From positions 1 to 64,000 of the forward strand of contig JANMHB010000052.1 of NCBI GenBank assembly GCA_031374935.1: a DNA stretch of 64,000 bases. The letters run 5' to 3'. How positions within the stretch are numbered: the first letter of the stretch is position 1; each line of letters starts with the position of its first letter. This document shows positions 8,733-17,793 of this stretch, in pieces. A program made the translations under genes and the position numbers. Under the pieces are notes generated by a model. It made no database searches. It was given only the letters and a program-made list of their open reading frames with translations, and was not told the DNA's origin. Source of the stretch: JACMLX01 sp031374935 (lineage in GTDB: Bacteria; Gemmatimonadota; Gemmatimonadetes; Gemmatimonadales; Gemmatimonadaceae).

Positions 8733-9923
8733 TCAGTCACGGCCGTTCACTGGGCCGCGCATGCGCTGCGCGAGCGCCGAGAGTGAGATGGCGGTGACAT
8801 TGCCGCCCATGGGCCACTCGTCGTCGCCCCCGTGCACCACGAAGGCCGCGCGCGGTGCCAGGTCGGCGCAGCCTTCACGAAAGCCGCGTGAGACGGTCGG
8901 TGCCGTCGAGCGCTTGATTTCGATCGCCAGTTCCACCTGGCCACCGCGCTCAAACACCAGATCGATCTCGGCGCCGCGCGCGGTGCGCAGAAACGAGGGC
9001 GTGAGCCCGGGGTCTGCTGCCGCAATGAGACTTTCGATCACGAAGCCCTCCCAACTTGGTCCGGCGATCGGGTGACCCAGCAGCCCGTGACTGCTCTCGA
9101 TTTCGAGGAGCGCGTGCAGCACACCCGCGTCGCGCACGTACACTTTGGGCGAGCGCACCAGCCGTTTGCCCAGGTTACCGCTCCACGGGCGTAGCCGACG
9201 GACCAGCAGCAGATCGACCAGCAGATCGATGTAGCGCCCGACCGCCGGTGACGACACGCCGAGGCTCGACGCCAGACGTGCCTGATTGAGCAGGCTCCCC
9301 TGACCGTGCGCCAGCATCTCCCACAGCCGTTCGATGGCCGCCGTGGGGAGACGTGGTGCAAACATCGGCACGTCGCGTTCCAGATAGCTACGCAGGAAAT
9401 CCCGACGCCATGCCAGGCTCGTGTGATCGGACGTGGCCGTCACGCTTTCAGGAAATCCGCCGCGCAGCCAGAGCGTATCGACGGTGATATCGGTGCCGCC
9501 AATTTCACCGACGTCAATGGGTGCCATCTCAACATGCGCGACTCGGCCGGCCAGTGATTCCGATGCCTGGCGCATGAGATCGAGCGATGCCGATCCGAGC
9601 AGAAGAAAGTGCCCGGCCCGCTCACCGGCGGCACGTCGATCATCGATGATGCCGCGCAGAATCTCGAACAGATCGGGCGCGCGATGGATCTCGTCGAGCA
9701 CCACCAGTCGGCGTGGCTGGCCGCGCAGAAAGTCATCGGCGTCGTGCAGTCGGCGGCGATCGGCTGGCCGCTCGAGATCCAGATACAGCGCATCGGGTGC
9801 GCGCGACTGCGCGATCGCCCGCGCCAGCGTGGTTTTGCCAACCTGTCGCGGACCCAGGAGCACCACGCCAGGCATGTGCCGGAGGCGCTCCTCGACCGTG
9901 TGCATCACGCGACGGGTGATCAT
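8733..9923 (-). CDS. AAA+ ATPase with DUF4143 domain
   Basis: A 396-residue ATPase of the AAA_14/DUF4143 family. The Walker A motif GPRQVGKTT is at residues 24-32 and Walker B VVLDEIH near residues 74-80. The C-terminal DUF4143 half ends with an ExK-bearing nuclease-like segment (EIDLVFE...AIEIKR), typical of the family. Function is poorly known: members are often solitary and variably present, with roles suggested in DNA transactions or defence. A symmetrical 37-bp dyad directly abuts the ATG. No partner gene is adjacent, because the next gene upstream on this strand is a Ser/Thr kinase. Confidence 0.9.
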   Translation of the reverse strand: MITRRVMHTVEERLRHMPGVVLLGPRQVGKTTLARAIAQSRAPDALYLDLERPADRRRLHDADDFLRGQPRRLVVLDEIHRAPDLFEILRGIIDDRRAAGERAGHFLLLGSASLDLMRQASESLAGRVAHVEMAPIDVGEIGGTDITVDTLWLRGGFPESVTATSDHTSLAWRRDFLRSYLERDVPMFAPRLPTAAIERLWEMLAHGQGSLLNQARLASSLGVSSPAVGRYIDLLVDLLLVRRLRPWSGNLGKRLVRSPKVYVRDAGVLHALLEIESSHGLLGHPIAGPSWEGFVIESLIAAADPGLTPSFLRTARGAEIDLVFERGGQVELAIEIKRSTAPTVSRGFREGCADLAPRAAFVVHGGDDEWPMGGNVTAISLSALAQRMRGPVNGRD

Positions 9924-9960
9924 TGTTGCAAATCTAACGCGACGCGTTCATTATGCAACA
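9924..9960 (-). promoter_or_regulatory. Nested perfect dyad overlapping a possible leaderless promoter of the DUF4143 gene
   Basis: The outer arms TGTTGCA (9924-9930) and TGCAACA (9954-9960) and the inner arms AACGCG (9936-9941) and CGCGTT (9943-9948) share one centre at base 9942. On the coding strand, TTGCAT, a 16-base spacer and TAGATT lie so that transcription would begin at or next to the start ATG, giving a leaderless message. No Shine-Dalgarno sequence is present. Such an arrangement suggests a dimeric repressor site, possibly autoregulation. This is inference from symmetry and position only. Confidence 0.5.
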
Positions 9961-10033
9961 TTGTCAGCAGCACGCTACCGTTTGTACGCACCTGACGGCG
10001 TGAACCCTGAAAATCGTCGCCGTCGAAGGCGAA

Positions 10034-13000
10034 TTACGGTGACGACGGGAACGCCTGCCAGCGCCGCTGGACCTGCTGCATGAGGTCCTCGAAGCCCGCG
10101 TCCCCGCGCAGCGGTGCAAGGAACGGGTCGTGCTTCGCGAGGAAGGGGTAGTTGATGAATCCCTGTTCGACCGCCACGCGGAGCCAACGCAGCGCCGCCT
10201 CGTGGTGTCCGATCAGCGCGTAGCCGCCGGCGAGGAACAGGGCGAGATACTCGTTTCCGTGCGCGACCTGTTCCAGCTGCGGCGTGACGTGCCGGACGGC
10301 GCCATCGGCGTCTCCGCGCAGGGCTCGGCCGAGGAAGAGACTCACGGAGCCATACGACACGCCCGGCAACGCCGCCCCCAGATCGTCGAAGTTCACGACC
10401 GCGTCGTCGCGCAGGTTCACGACCGCGAGCCACCAGCTGGCAACAACCCGGGCGGGATTCCCGCGCTCGTTGAGCTCCACGGCCCGGCGCGCCGCCGCCT
10501 GGGCGTCAACCATTCGTCCGGCGACGAAGTGTCGCGCTGCCGAATTCCCCCAGCTGAGCGGGCCAAGCGGATCCACCTTCAGCACCTCCTCGAAGACCAG
10601 CCCGGCCGCCCTGCTCTGCTCCTGCCCGGCGCTCAGGAGAAGGCGGGTCAGCTCGCGTCCGACGGCCGCATCGCCGGGCCTGAGCTCGTAGGCTCTCTGC
10701 GCGTCGTGAAGGGCCGATTCGATGTCGCCCCGCCGTGCCGCGACCAAGCCACGGAGGAAGATCCCCAGATAACCCTGCGGATCCTGCGCCAGCGCCTTGA
10801 CCGCGCACGCGGCCGCTTCGTCCAGGTAACGTTCCTCGACCCGGATGCCGAAGTTGACGTAGGCCCATGCGACCAGTCCCTTCGTCGCCAGCAGCAGCGG
10901 GTTCTCGCCGATGATGGCCAGCCCGTCGTCCACGAGTTTCCGTGCGCGGTCCAGCGCGTCCGCGGTAAATGCGTACATCTCGTACTGCGCCCGCAGGTAG
11001 CAGTCGTATGCGGCGGGATTGTCGATGGGCCGCTGGGCCACAGCCCTCGATTCCGCGTCGGTCAACTCGATCCGCAGTGCGCTCACGATCTTACGCGAAA
11101 TCTCCTCCTGAATGGCGAAGACGTCGTCCATCCCGCCGGCGTACGTCTCGGCCCACAGCTGCTCGTCCGTCTCCGCATCCACCAGACGAGCGCTGATACG
11201 CAGCGACGTACCCGCCTTGCGCACGCTCCCTTCGAGCACGTATCGGACGCCAAGCTCGCGACCGATCGTCGGGATGTCCTTGGTCGTGCCCTTGAAACGC
11301 AATGCCGACGTGCGCGAGATCACTCGAAGCGATTTGACGCCGGCGAGATCCGTGCTGATTTCCTCGGTGAGGCCGTCGCTGAAATACTCGTTGTCGGCAT
11401 CAGGGCTGCGATTGACGAACGGCAGCACCACGATCGCGCGCTTGTCGCGCTGCAGCGGCATCACGACGGGCGCAGCTGCGGGCGCCGGAGTGCCTGACGT
11501 GGACACCGGCTCGACGGCCAGCCCCGCCTTGCGGAGCCCGTCGACCAGGCGCTCGGTGAGCTCCGCGTCGAACCACTTGCCGTACTCCTCGCGCGCCATC
11601 GCGCCAAAATCCGCCTTGAGGTCGAGCAGGTCCTTCACTGCCTTGTTCGCCGCCTCGAGTTCGCCGAGCTGCCCGAGCGCCGCCGCGCGCGCGGCGACCG
11701 CGCTATGGAAGCCTGGCATGTTGACCCGCAGCGCGGCGTCGTGGGCGCCTCGGTAGTCACCCTTGCGGTAGGCATTGTAGAAGGGCAGAAAGCGGTGCCA
11801 CCCCGCGTGGTTGGGATTGAGCGCGGACGCGGGCTCCGCGATGGCGAAGCCCCGCTCCCAGTCGCCTGCGTAGGCGATCCAGTGCCCCATGGCCGCCACG
11901 GCGGATCCGTCCATCGGATTGAGCTCGATCGTCCGTTCAGCAGCCTGGCGGAGGGCATGGAGCTCGCGTCGGAAGAAGAGCGCGCTTGCCAACGCAGCGT
12001 GCGCCTGATTGTCGGACGGTGCGATCTCCACGGCGCTACGCGCGGCCGCCAGGGCGCGCCCCAGGGGATCGGGCCTCTCATTGAATCCCTGGCGGTACTC
12101 CACGAGATACATCATCGACAGCATCGCCCAACAGCCGCCGTGGTTCGGCGCCAGGCGCACGGCACGTTCCAGGATCCGCCGCACGTCCGCATGCTCTTCC
12201 GGCGTGAACCGCTTCATGAAGCTGAACGTGCGCAGCATGGCTTCGTGCGGGCTCAATTGATCCTCGGGCTTGCTCCGGATTACCTCTGCCATGCTGTGCG
12301 GGAGGATGCCATCGTGGTCGGCCACGGTCGAGACGATGCGAGGCACGAGATCATCCTGCAGCGCGAAGACCTCGCTCGCGTCGAATGCGCGATCGTAGTT
12401 CTCGGCCCACAGATGTGCGCCGGTGATCGCGTCAATGAGTTGCACGGCGACCCGCAGTCGCGAGCCCGCTTGTCGGAGACTGCCTTCCATCACGTAGCGC
12501 GCGCCGAGTTCCTTGCCGACCGCGCGCACGTCGACCGCCGCGCTCCCGAACCGCTGTGTCGAGCTGTGCGCGATGACCTTGAGATACGAGAAGCGCGACA
12601 GCCCCGTCACGATTCCCTCGGAAAGGCATTCGGACAGCGCCGCCAGATCCGCGTTCCCGGACGCACACTTGAACGGCAGCACCGCCACCCAAAACCCCTC
12701 GGCGGCACGCGTTTCCGAAGAATCGGACGCCACCGTGGCCCCTGCGCTCTCCGGCGCCGGCACCGCAGAGTGAACCGCCGGCCGAAGCAACGCCTCGCGC
12801 CAGGCGTGCACCGTCGGGAACCGGTCGGACGGCACCTTGGCCAGCGCGCGCTCGATCGTGTCGGCCACCGCCTGAGTCACCGTCGACCGCGCGGTGCGCA
12901 GCGCCGGCACCGGATCGATGGCGTGCCGCGCCATCAGCACCTGCGCCGTCGGGCCGCTGAAGGGCGGGCTTCCCGCCAGCATCTCGTAGACCACACACGC

Positions 13001-13612
13001 CAGCGCGTAGAGGTCGCTCCGCGCATCGACCGGCTCGCCGCTCCACTGCTCAGGACTCATGTAGAGCGGCGAGCCCAGCGCCATCCCGGTGCGGGTCAGC
13101 TTCTCACCACCCGAGTCGGTCACCGCCTGGGCGATCCCGAAATCGGCGACGACGGCGTGGCCGTTCTCGAGCAGGATGTTCTCCGGCTTGATGTCCCGAT
13201 GGATCACGCCGCGGCTGTGCGCGTAGCTCAGCGCGTCGGCCACTTCCGCGGCGATGCGGGTGGCGTCGTCGATCGGCAGTTGCGTCTCGCGATCGAGCCG
13301 ACTGCGCAACGACTCGCCCTCGACGAACGGCATCACGTAGTAGAGAAAGCCGTCCGCCTCCCCGGAGTCGAAGAGGGGCAGGATGTGGGGATGCCGCAGT
13401 TTGGCGGTGGTGGTGATCTCGCGCAGGAACCGCTCGGCGCCGAGTGCGGCGGCCAGCTCCGGGCGGAGGAGCTTGAGGGCGACCTGCCGCTTGTGCTTGA
13501 GATCCTCGGCCAGAAAGACGATGGCCATGCCGCCCTGGCCGAGTTCGCGCTCGATGGTGTAGCTGCCAGTCAGGGTCGCCTGGAGCTGGTCGCGCAGGTC
13601 GGAGGACGGCAG
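10034..13612 (-). CDS. Serine/threonine protein kinase with tandem TolB-N/TPR sensor modules (probable CTG start)
   Basis: A 1192-residue protein. The PknB-like kinase occupies about residues 15-290, with the Gly-rich loop GQGGM just before the first ATG, catalytic HRDIKPEN near residue 138 and an ADFG metal motif. Two copies of a TolB-N/FlgO-like domain follow (starting VAVLPFK and VVLPFVNRS), each followed by a TPR region. No ATG, GTG or TTG includes the kinase Gly-rich loop. An in-frame CTG at 13612, directly after a stop and preceded by GGAG at a good distance, gives the family's usual DLRDQLQATL N-terminus. No transmembrane segment is evident. The targets are unknown. Confidence 0.85.
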   Translation of the reverse strand: MPSSDLRDQLQATLTGSYTIERELGQGGMAIVFLAEDLKHKRQVALKLLRPELAAALGAERFLREITTTAKLRHPHILPLFDSGEADGFLYYVMPFVEGESLRSRLDRETQLPIDDATRIAAEVADALSYAHSRGVIHRDIKPENILLENGHAVVADFGIAQAVTDSGGEKLTRTGMALGSPLYMSPEQWSGEPVDARSDLYALACVVYEMLAGSPPFSGPTAQVLMARHAIDPVPALRTARSTVTQAVADTIERALAKVPSDRFPTVHAWREALLRPAVHSAVPAPESAGATVASDSSETRAAEGFWVAVLPFKCASGNADLAALSECLSEGIVTGLSRFSYLKVIAHSSTQRFGSAAVDVRAVGKELGARYVMEGSLRQAGSRLRVAVQLIDAITGAHLWAENYDRAFDASEVFALQDDLVPRIVSTVADHDGILPHSMAEVIRSKPEDQLSPHEAMLRTFSFMKRFTPEEHADVRRILERAVRLAPNHGGCWAMLSMMYLVEYRQGFNERPDPLGRALAAARSAVEIAPSDNQAHAALASALFFRRELHALRQAAERTIELNPMDGSAVAAMGHWIAYAGDWERGFAIAEPASALNPNHAGWHRFLPFYNAYRKGDYRGAHDAALRVNMPGFHSAVAARAAALGQLGELEAANKAVKDLLDLKADFGAMAREEYGKWFDAELTERLVDGLRKAGLAVEPVSTSGTPAPAAAPVVMPLQRDKRAIVVLPFVNRSPDADNEYFSDGLTEEISTDLAGVKSLRVISRTSALRFKGTTKDIPTIGRELGVRYVLEGSVRKAGTSLRISARLVDAETDEQLWAETYAGGMDDVFAIQEEISRKIVSALRIELTDAESRAVAQRPIDNPAAYDCYLRAQYEMYAFTADALDRARKLVDDGLAIIGENPLLLATKGLVAWAYVNFGIRVEERYLDEAAACAVKALAQDPQGYLGIFLRGLVAARRGDIESALHDAQRAYELRPGDAAVGRELTRLLLSAGQEQSRAAGLVFEEVLKVDPLGPLSWGNSAARHFVAGRMVDAQAAARRAVELNERGNPARVVASWWLAVVNLRDDAVVNFDDLGAALPGVSYGSVSLFLGRALRGDADGAVRHVTPQLEQVAHGNEYLALFLAGGYALIGHHEAALRWLRVAVEQGFINYPFLAKHDPFLAPLRGDAGFEDLMQQVQRRWQAFPSSP

Positions 13613-13856
13613 TCAGGACTCCGGGGAATCGGGAATGCTCCAAGCTAGCTGTGTCTGGAAACTAGCCACGCATGGCCGGCATGAAATGACAGCGCCGTCA
13701 CGTCTTCAGGCTTCGGCTTCGCGTGATCTTCTCGGTTCAGGCTTCGGTTCGTCTCGGAACAATCGCGCATTACTCGCGCGGTGTTTTGATCATGCGAATG
13801 AACGACGTTGTCGGCATGCCGGCATCGTTGGGCGGCGAGGTGCTGCGTCGGCAAAA

Positions 13857-14846
13857 CTACCCATTCACCAACACCACCTTCCCCCGCACCTCCCGCGACG
13901 CCATCCGCGCGAACGCCGCCTTCAGCTCCGTCATCGGCATCGTCGCATCGATCACGGGCTTGATCTTCCCCTGACCATACCAGGTCATCAACTCGAGCAT
14001 CATGTCGGCGGCCGACCGCGGCTCGCGCTTGGTGTATTCGCCCCAGAACACGCCTACGATCGACGCACCCTTGAGCAGCGCCAGATTGAGAGGCAGCGCC
14101 GGAATCGGACCGGATGCGAAGCCGATCACCAGATGCCGGCCACGCCAAGCGATCGACCGGAACGCCGCCTCGGTCTGCTCACCACCCACCGGATCGTAGA
14201 TCACATCCGGCCCCTTGCCGCCCGTCAGTTCCTTGATCCCCTCGCGCAACGGTTGCGACGATGTGTCGATGGTCGCGTCGGCGCCGATCTTCGTGCAGAG
14301 TGCACACTTCGCCGCTGACGATGCGGCAGCGATCACGCGGGCACCAGCCGCCTTCGCGATCTGAATCGCCGCCGTCCCAACGCCGCCGGCCGCACCGAGG
14401 ACCAGCACCGTTTCGCCTGCCACGAGCCTGGCACGATCGATCAGTGCGTGATGCGACGTGGCATACGTCACGATGAACGCCGCCGCATCCATCATCGGGA
14501 ATCCCGGCGGCAGCGGCACGCAGAGCAGCGCGTTCACCACCGCACGCGTCGCAAACGCACCGATGCTCGACAGGCACGCGACGCCCTGCCCCACCTTGAG
14601 ATGCCGCACACCGGTGCCCACGGCGACCACGGTGCCAGCGAATTCGGAGCCGGGCACAAACGGCAACGCGGGCTTCATCTGGTACTTGCCCTGCACGATC
14701 AGCAGATCGGGAAAGTTCAGACTGGCAGCCCGGATCTCGACCAGCACTTCGCCGTCACCTGGCGCTGGCGTCGGCCGCTCGACCCAACGCAGATCATCCG
14801 CGCCAGACGCGGTTTCGCACAGCCACTCGTGCATGTGTTGCTCCAA
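13857..14846 (-). CDS. NADPH:quinone oxidoreductase family protein (zinc-independent MDR)
   Basis: A 329-residue medium-chain dehydrogenase/reductase. The N-terminal GroES-like fold has the NFPDLLIVQGKY segment and PGSEFAG. The nucleotide-binding motif GAAGGVGTAAIQ lies near residue 150. The structural and catalytic zinc cysteines of alcohol dehydrogenases are missing, which fits quinone reductase or enoyl-reductase-like members. It reduces quinones or other conjugated carbonyls with NADPH (family knowledge; the real substrate is unknown). ATG at 14846 or the in-frame ATG at 14834 (MHEWL) could be the start. It lies 23 bases downstream of the oxidase gene on the same strand and may be co-transcribed. 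Confidence 0.87.
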   Translation of the reverse strand: MEQHMHEWLCETASGADDLRWVERPTPAPGDGEVLVEIRAASLNFPDLLIVQGKYQMKPALPFVPGSEFAGTVVAVGTGVRHLKVGQGVACLSSIGAFATRAVVNALLCVPLPPGFPMMDAAAFIVTYATSHHALIDRARLVAGETVLVLGAAGGVGTAAIQIAKAAGARVIAAASSAAKCALCTKIGADATIDTSSQPLREGIKELTGGKGPDVIYDPVGGEQTEAAFRSIAWRGRHLVIGFASGPIPALPLNLALLKGASIVGVFWGEYTKREPRSAADMMLELMTWYGQGKIKPVIDATMPMTELKAAFARMASREVRGKVVLVNG

Positions 14847-14869
14847 CAGAAAAAGTGTACGAGCGGAGA

Positions 14870-16006
14870 TTATCGCGTCGCAAAACGCGCCAGCGAGAAG
14901 AGCGAGATATCGAAGCCCGCCGGCGCACCCGTCGCCATATCCGCCAGGAGCTCGCCCAGCGCACTCGAGAACTTGAACCCGTGGCCCGAACAGGGCGATG
15001 CCACGATCACTGCGGGGTGATCGGGATGCACATCGATCACGAAATGGTCATCCGGCACATTGGTGTACATACACGCCGCACTCTCTCGCAATGCGCCGTT
15101 GGCGTCGGGCATGTGCTTCGCGATCACATCACGCATGAACGCCACCTCGCCCTCCGACACCGTGCGCCGAAGGGCGTCGGGATCCGTCGTTTCGCCGAAG
15201 TGATGCAGCGCCAGTTTGACTCCGTCCCCGGTGTCGGGGAAGCCATACCACGCCAGTCCCGGCTCCAGATCCTGAATGAAGATCGGGAACCGCTCCGGCG
15301 TAAACTGCTCGGCGTGCGCCACCGGGTCGAACCAGTACAACACGTTTCGCTGCACGACGAACGGCAACTGCAACTCCGCGAAGACCTTTCCGGCCCAGGC
15401 GCCCACGGTCAGCACGAGCCGGCCGGCCTGATACGTCCCCTGCGTGGTCGTAACCTCGACGCCGTCACCAACGGCCCGCCAGGAGAGCATCGCTTCGTCA
15501 CTGCGAACTTCGGCACCTTGGCGTCGCGCGAGATCCACGAAGGCGGTGATCGCCTTTTCCGGGGCCAGCATGCCGGCGCGCGGCTCGTGCACGGCCACGT
15601 CGATGTCGCGCACGCGAAAGAGCGGGAAGCGCTGCCGCATGTCATCCGCCGACAACATCTCATGCTCGAGGCCATGCAGCTCGGCACTCAATCGCGCACC
15701 GGTGACGACCTCACTGTCCGGCGCCCCGATCATCAGACCACCCGTCTGATGAAACACGGTCACACCACTCTCGGCCTCGAGCTCGGCCCAGAGCGTGTAG
15801 GCATGCTGCACCAGCGGCACGTAGCGCGGATCCTCGAAGTACGCCTCACGAATGATCCGCGACTTGCCATGCGACGAACCACGCGCATGCGCTGGCGTGA
15901 ATTGCTCGAGCCCGAGCACGCGCAGGCCGCGCCGTGACAGCTGGTGCAGCGTGGCGCTGCCCATCGCGCCCAGTCCGACCACGATGACATCGTAGGTGTT
16001 GGCCAT
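14870..16006 (-). CDS. solA: N-methyl-L-tryptophan/monomeric sarcosine oxidase family flavoenzyme
   Basis: A 378-residue flavin oxidase. The dinucleotide fold GLGAMG is at residues 11-16. RGSSHGKSRIIREAY matches the sarcosine oxidase family. Cys312 in the ACMYTNVPDDHF motif is the position used for covalent FAD attachment in these enzymes. The C-terminal SGHGFKFSSALGELLADM closes the flavin site. The reaction is oxidative demethylation of an N-methyl amino acid, giving formaldehyde and hydrogen peroxide. The ATG at 16006 (MANTYD) is preferred over an upstream start that would add eight residues. Whether sarcosine, N-methyltryptophan or another secondary amine is used cannot be read from the sequence. 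Confidence 0.85.
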   Translation of the reverse strand: MANTYDVIVVGLGAMGSATLHQLSRRGLRVLGLEQFTPAHARGSSHGKSRIIREAYFEDPRYVPLVQHAYTLWAELEAESGVTVFHQTGGLMIGAPDSEVVTGARLSAELHGLEHEMLSADDMRQRFPLFRVRDIDVAVHEPRAGMLAPEKAITAFVDLARRQGAEVRSDEAMLSWRAVGDGVEVTTTQGTYQAGRLVLTVGAWAGKVFAELQLPFVVQRNVLYWFDPVAHAEQFTPERFPIFIQDLEPGLAWYGFPDTGDGVKLALHHFGETTDPDALRRTVSEGEVAFMRDVIAKHMPDANGALRESAACMYTNVPDDHFVIDVHPDHPAVIVASPCSGHGFKFSSALGELLADMATGAPAGFDISLFSLARFATR

Positions 16007-16069
16007 GATCCGCCAACGATGCGGCAACACTCACGCGCCGTCAACGCATGGCGCGCAGGCCACAGTGCG

Positions 16070-16756
16070 CTACGGTGTCGCGGTCGCGGTGATCGTCACC
16101 GGCTCGATCGTCGATGCGCGCACCAGTGCCGTGTTGGTCCCGGGCAGCGGGCCCATCGTCCACCTGACCGTGGCCTCGCCGGAAGCGTTCGTCAAAATGC
16201 TCTGTGGCGCAATCGCGCCGCCGCCAGACGTGATCTGGAACGTGACGTTGACGCTATCCATCGGCGTGTTGTTCGCACCCAGCACTCGCACCACTACGCT
16301 GTTCAGCAGCGCCACCGAGACCCGTGCGCTCTGGTTGTTGCCCTGCGCGATGACCACATCGCTCGGCAGGATGCCGCTCGCCGTCACGCGAAGCGGTTCG
16401 ACACCCGGAATCGTGGCCAGCAGCGCATGCGTCGCCTCCGGGCCCAATGTCCACTTCACCCTCGCCTCGCCATTGCCATCCGTCCTGATGGACGCCGAGT
16501 CCACGGCACCACCTCCCTGCACGATCACGATCGTGATCGCGGCGCCCTTCACGCCGGTGCCGGAGGCGCTCAAGGCGCGGAACACCAATGGCGAGCGCAG
16601 CAGGCGACCCGCCTGACGCGATTGCACGTTCCCAGAGACGATCGTCAGCGTTTCGACGGTCTCGGGTTCGACCGTCTTCTTGCAGCCGGCGAAGGCGACC
16701 AGCAGGAGGGCGGCAGCGCCCGCGGCGGTGCGCGCCCGAGCTGAGGTGCGAGTCAT
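16070..16756 (-). CDS. Lipoprotein with two Ig-like (Big-1 type) repeats
   Basis: A 228-residue predicted lipoprotein. The ATG at 16756 begins a hydrophobic signal ending in a lipobox-like AFAGC. Two related beta-sandwich repeats follow. Each has the pattern V-x-G-x-x-V-x-F-x-I-x-x-G-G-G and a T-x-x-x-G-x-A-x-V-x-W-T-x-G-P ending, characteristic of bacterial Ig-like group 1 domains that decorate surface proteins. Many such lipoproteins in this kind of genome are anchored at the outer membrane, and a binding or spacer role is likely. No catalytic residues are seen. It precedes the amine oxidase gene by about 60 bases, and co-transcription is uncertain. Confidence 0.75.
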   Translation of the reverse strand: MTRTSARARTAAGAAALLLVAFAGCKKTVEPETVETLTIVSGNVQSRQAGRLLRSPLVFRALSASGTGVKGAAITIVIVQGGGAVDSASIRTDGNGEARVKWTLGPEATHALLATIPGVEPLRVTASGILPSDVVIAQGNNQSARVSVALLNSVVVRVLGANNTPMDSVNVTFQITSGGGAIAPQSILTNASGEATVRWTMGPLPGTNTALVRASTIEPVTITATATP

Positions 16757-16849
16757 GGCAGTCACGGCAGGGAATGGAGGATTCACCCTCTATTCTCGGA
16801 CGCCAGCCCGGAAAAGCTGAGCCGGATGTTTGCGGCGAGGCGCCCGTCG

Positions 16850-17578
16850 CTACGCTGCCAGCATCTTCCAGAGCAGCGCGGCCAGGCTCCCGCCCAGAAT
16901 CGGGCCGACCACCGGGATCCAGCTGTAGCCCCAGTCGCTCCCGCCCTTGTTCGCGATCGGCAGCAGGGCGTGCGCGATGCGTGGCCCGAGGTCGCGGGCG
17001 GGATTGATCGCGTACCCGGTCGGCCCACCAAGACTGAGGCCGATACCCCAGACCAGCGCACCGACCATCATCGGTCCGAGATTCGTAGCAGGCGAGCCAC
17101 CGGCCACGCCGGTGCTGCCGATGGCGTTCGCGACGAACACCAGTACTGCCGTGCCAATGACTTCACTGATCACGTTCGGAACGGCCTTCCGGATTGCCGG
17201 TGTGTTGCAGAAGCAGGAGCGGATCGCGTCCACGTCCCGCGTCACGCCCCAGTGATTGAAATAGTGGAGCCAGACCAGCGTCGCTCCCACGATCGCCCCC
17301 GCCATCTGCGCCCCGATGTGCGCCACGGCGTCCGGCACCGTGCGCGTCCCGAGCAGGACGTTGGCGATTGTCCCTGCGGGGTTCAGTTCGCCAGGGGCGC
17401 CGAGTCCGACGGCGACCAGCACACCAGCCAGCACGGCAAGGCCCCACCCCGCAGTGATCACGATCCATCCGGAATCCTTCGACTTCGACTGTTCGAGCAG
17501 CGCACCAGCCACGACGCCGTTGCCAAGCAGGATCAGGACAGCGGTGCCGACGAACTCGCCAACTGCGGTGTGTGGCAT
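16850..17578 (-). CDS. glpF: MIP family channel, glycerol facilitator type
   Basis: A 242-residue membrane channel with both hallmark loops: LNPAGT after the second or third helix and INPARD in the second half. The Asp right after NPAR is the usual mark of glycerol-conducting GlpF channels rather than water-only aquaporins. Six hydrophobic stretches can be followed along the protein. It would allow passive uptake of glycerol and small polyols. The ATG at 17578 (MPHTAVGEF) fits the normal short N-terminus, and a start at 17608 would add ten residues. No glycerol kinase gene is adjacent, so the partner must lie elsewhere. Confidence 0.9.
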   Translation of the reverse strand: MPHTAVGEFVGTAVLILLGNGVVAGALLEQSKSKDSGWIVITAGWGLAVLAGVLVAVGLGAPGELNPAGTIANVLLGTRTVPDAVAHIGAQMAGAIVGATLVWLHYFNHWGVTRDVDAIRSCFCNTPAIRKAVPNVISEVIGTAVLVFVANAIGSTGVAGGSPATNLGPMMVGALVWGIGLSLGGPTGYAINPARDLGPRIAHALLPIANKGGSDWGYSWIPVVGPILGGSLAALLWKMLAA

Positions 17579-17793
17579 GCGATGCGGTGCGTGAGGGTTC
17601 GAACCCATCCGGCGACGACCCGGGGCTGCGGTGGGATGAAAATAGAGTCGGACGCACCACCCTGCTCAGGCAGCGCGTCACGAAACCGTACATTCGTGGT
17701 CCCGCAGGGTGCGCGGCTTAACTTCGGGCTGCTCGGCACTCGCGACCGCGTCGGTCCGGGCCCGGGCTGCTCGGCCACACCAGCCCTCTGCCC

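Noticed and set aside
11705..13648. 647-codon forward open frame inside the large kinase gene
   Set aside because: It is antisense to the kinase, which has clear catalytic motifs. This frame has no domain features.
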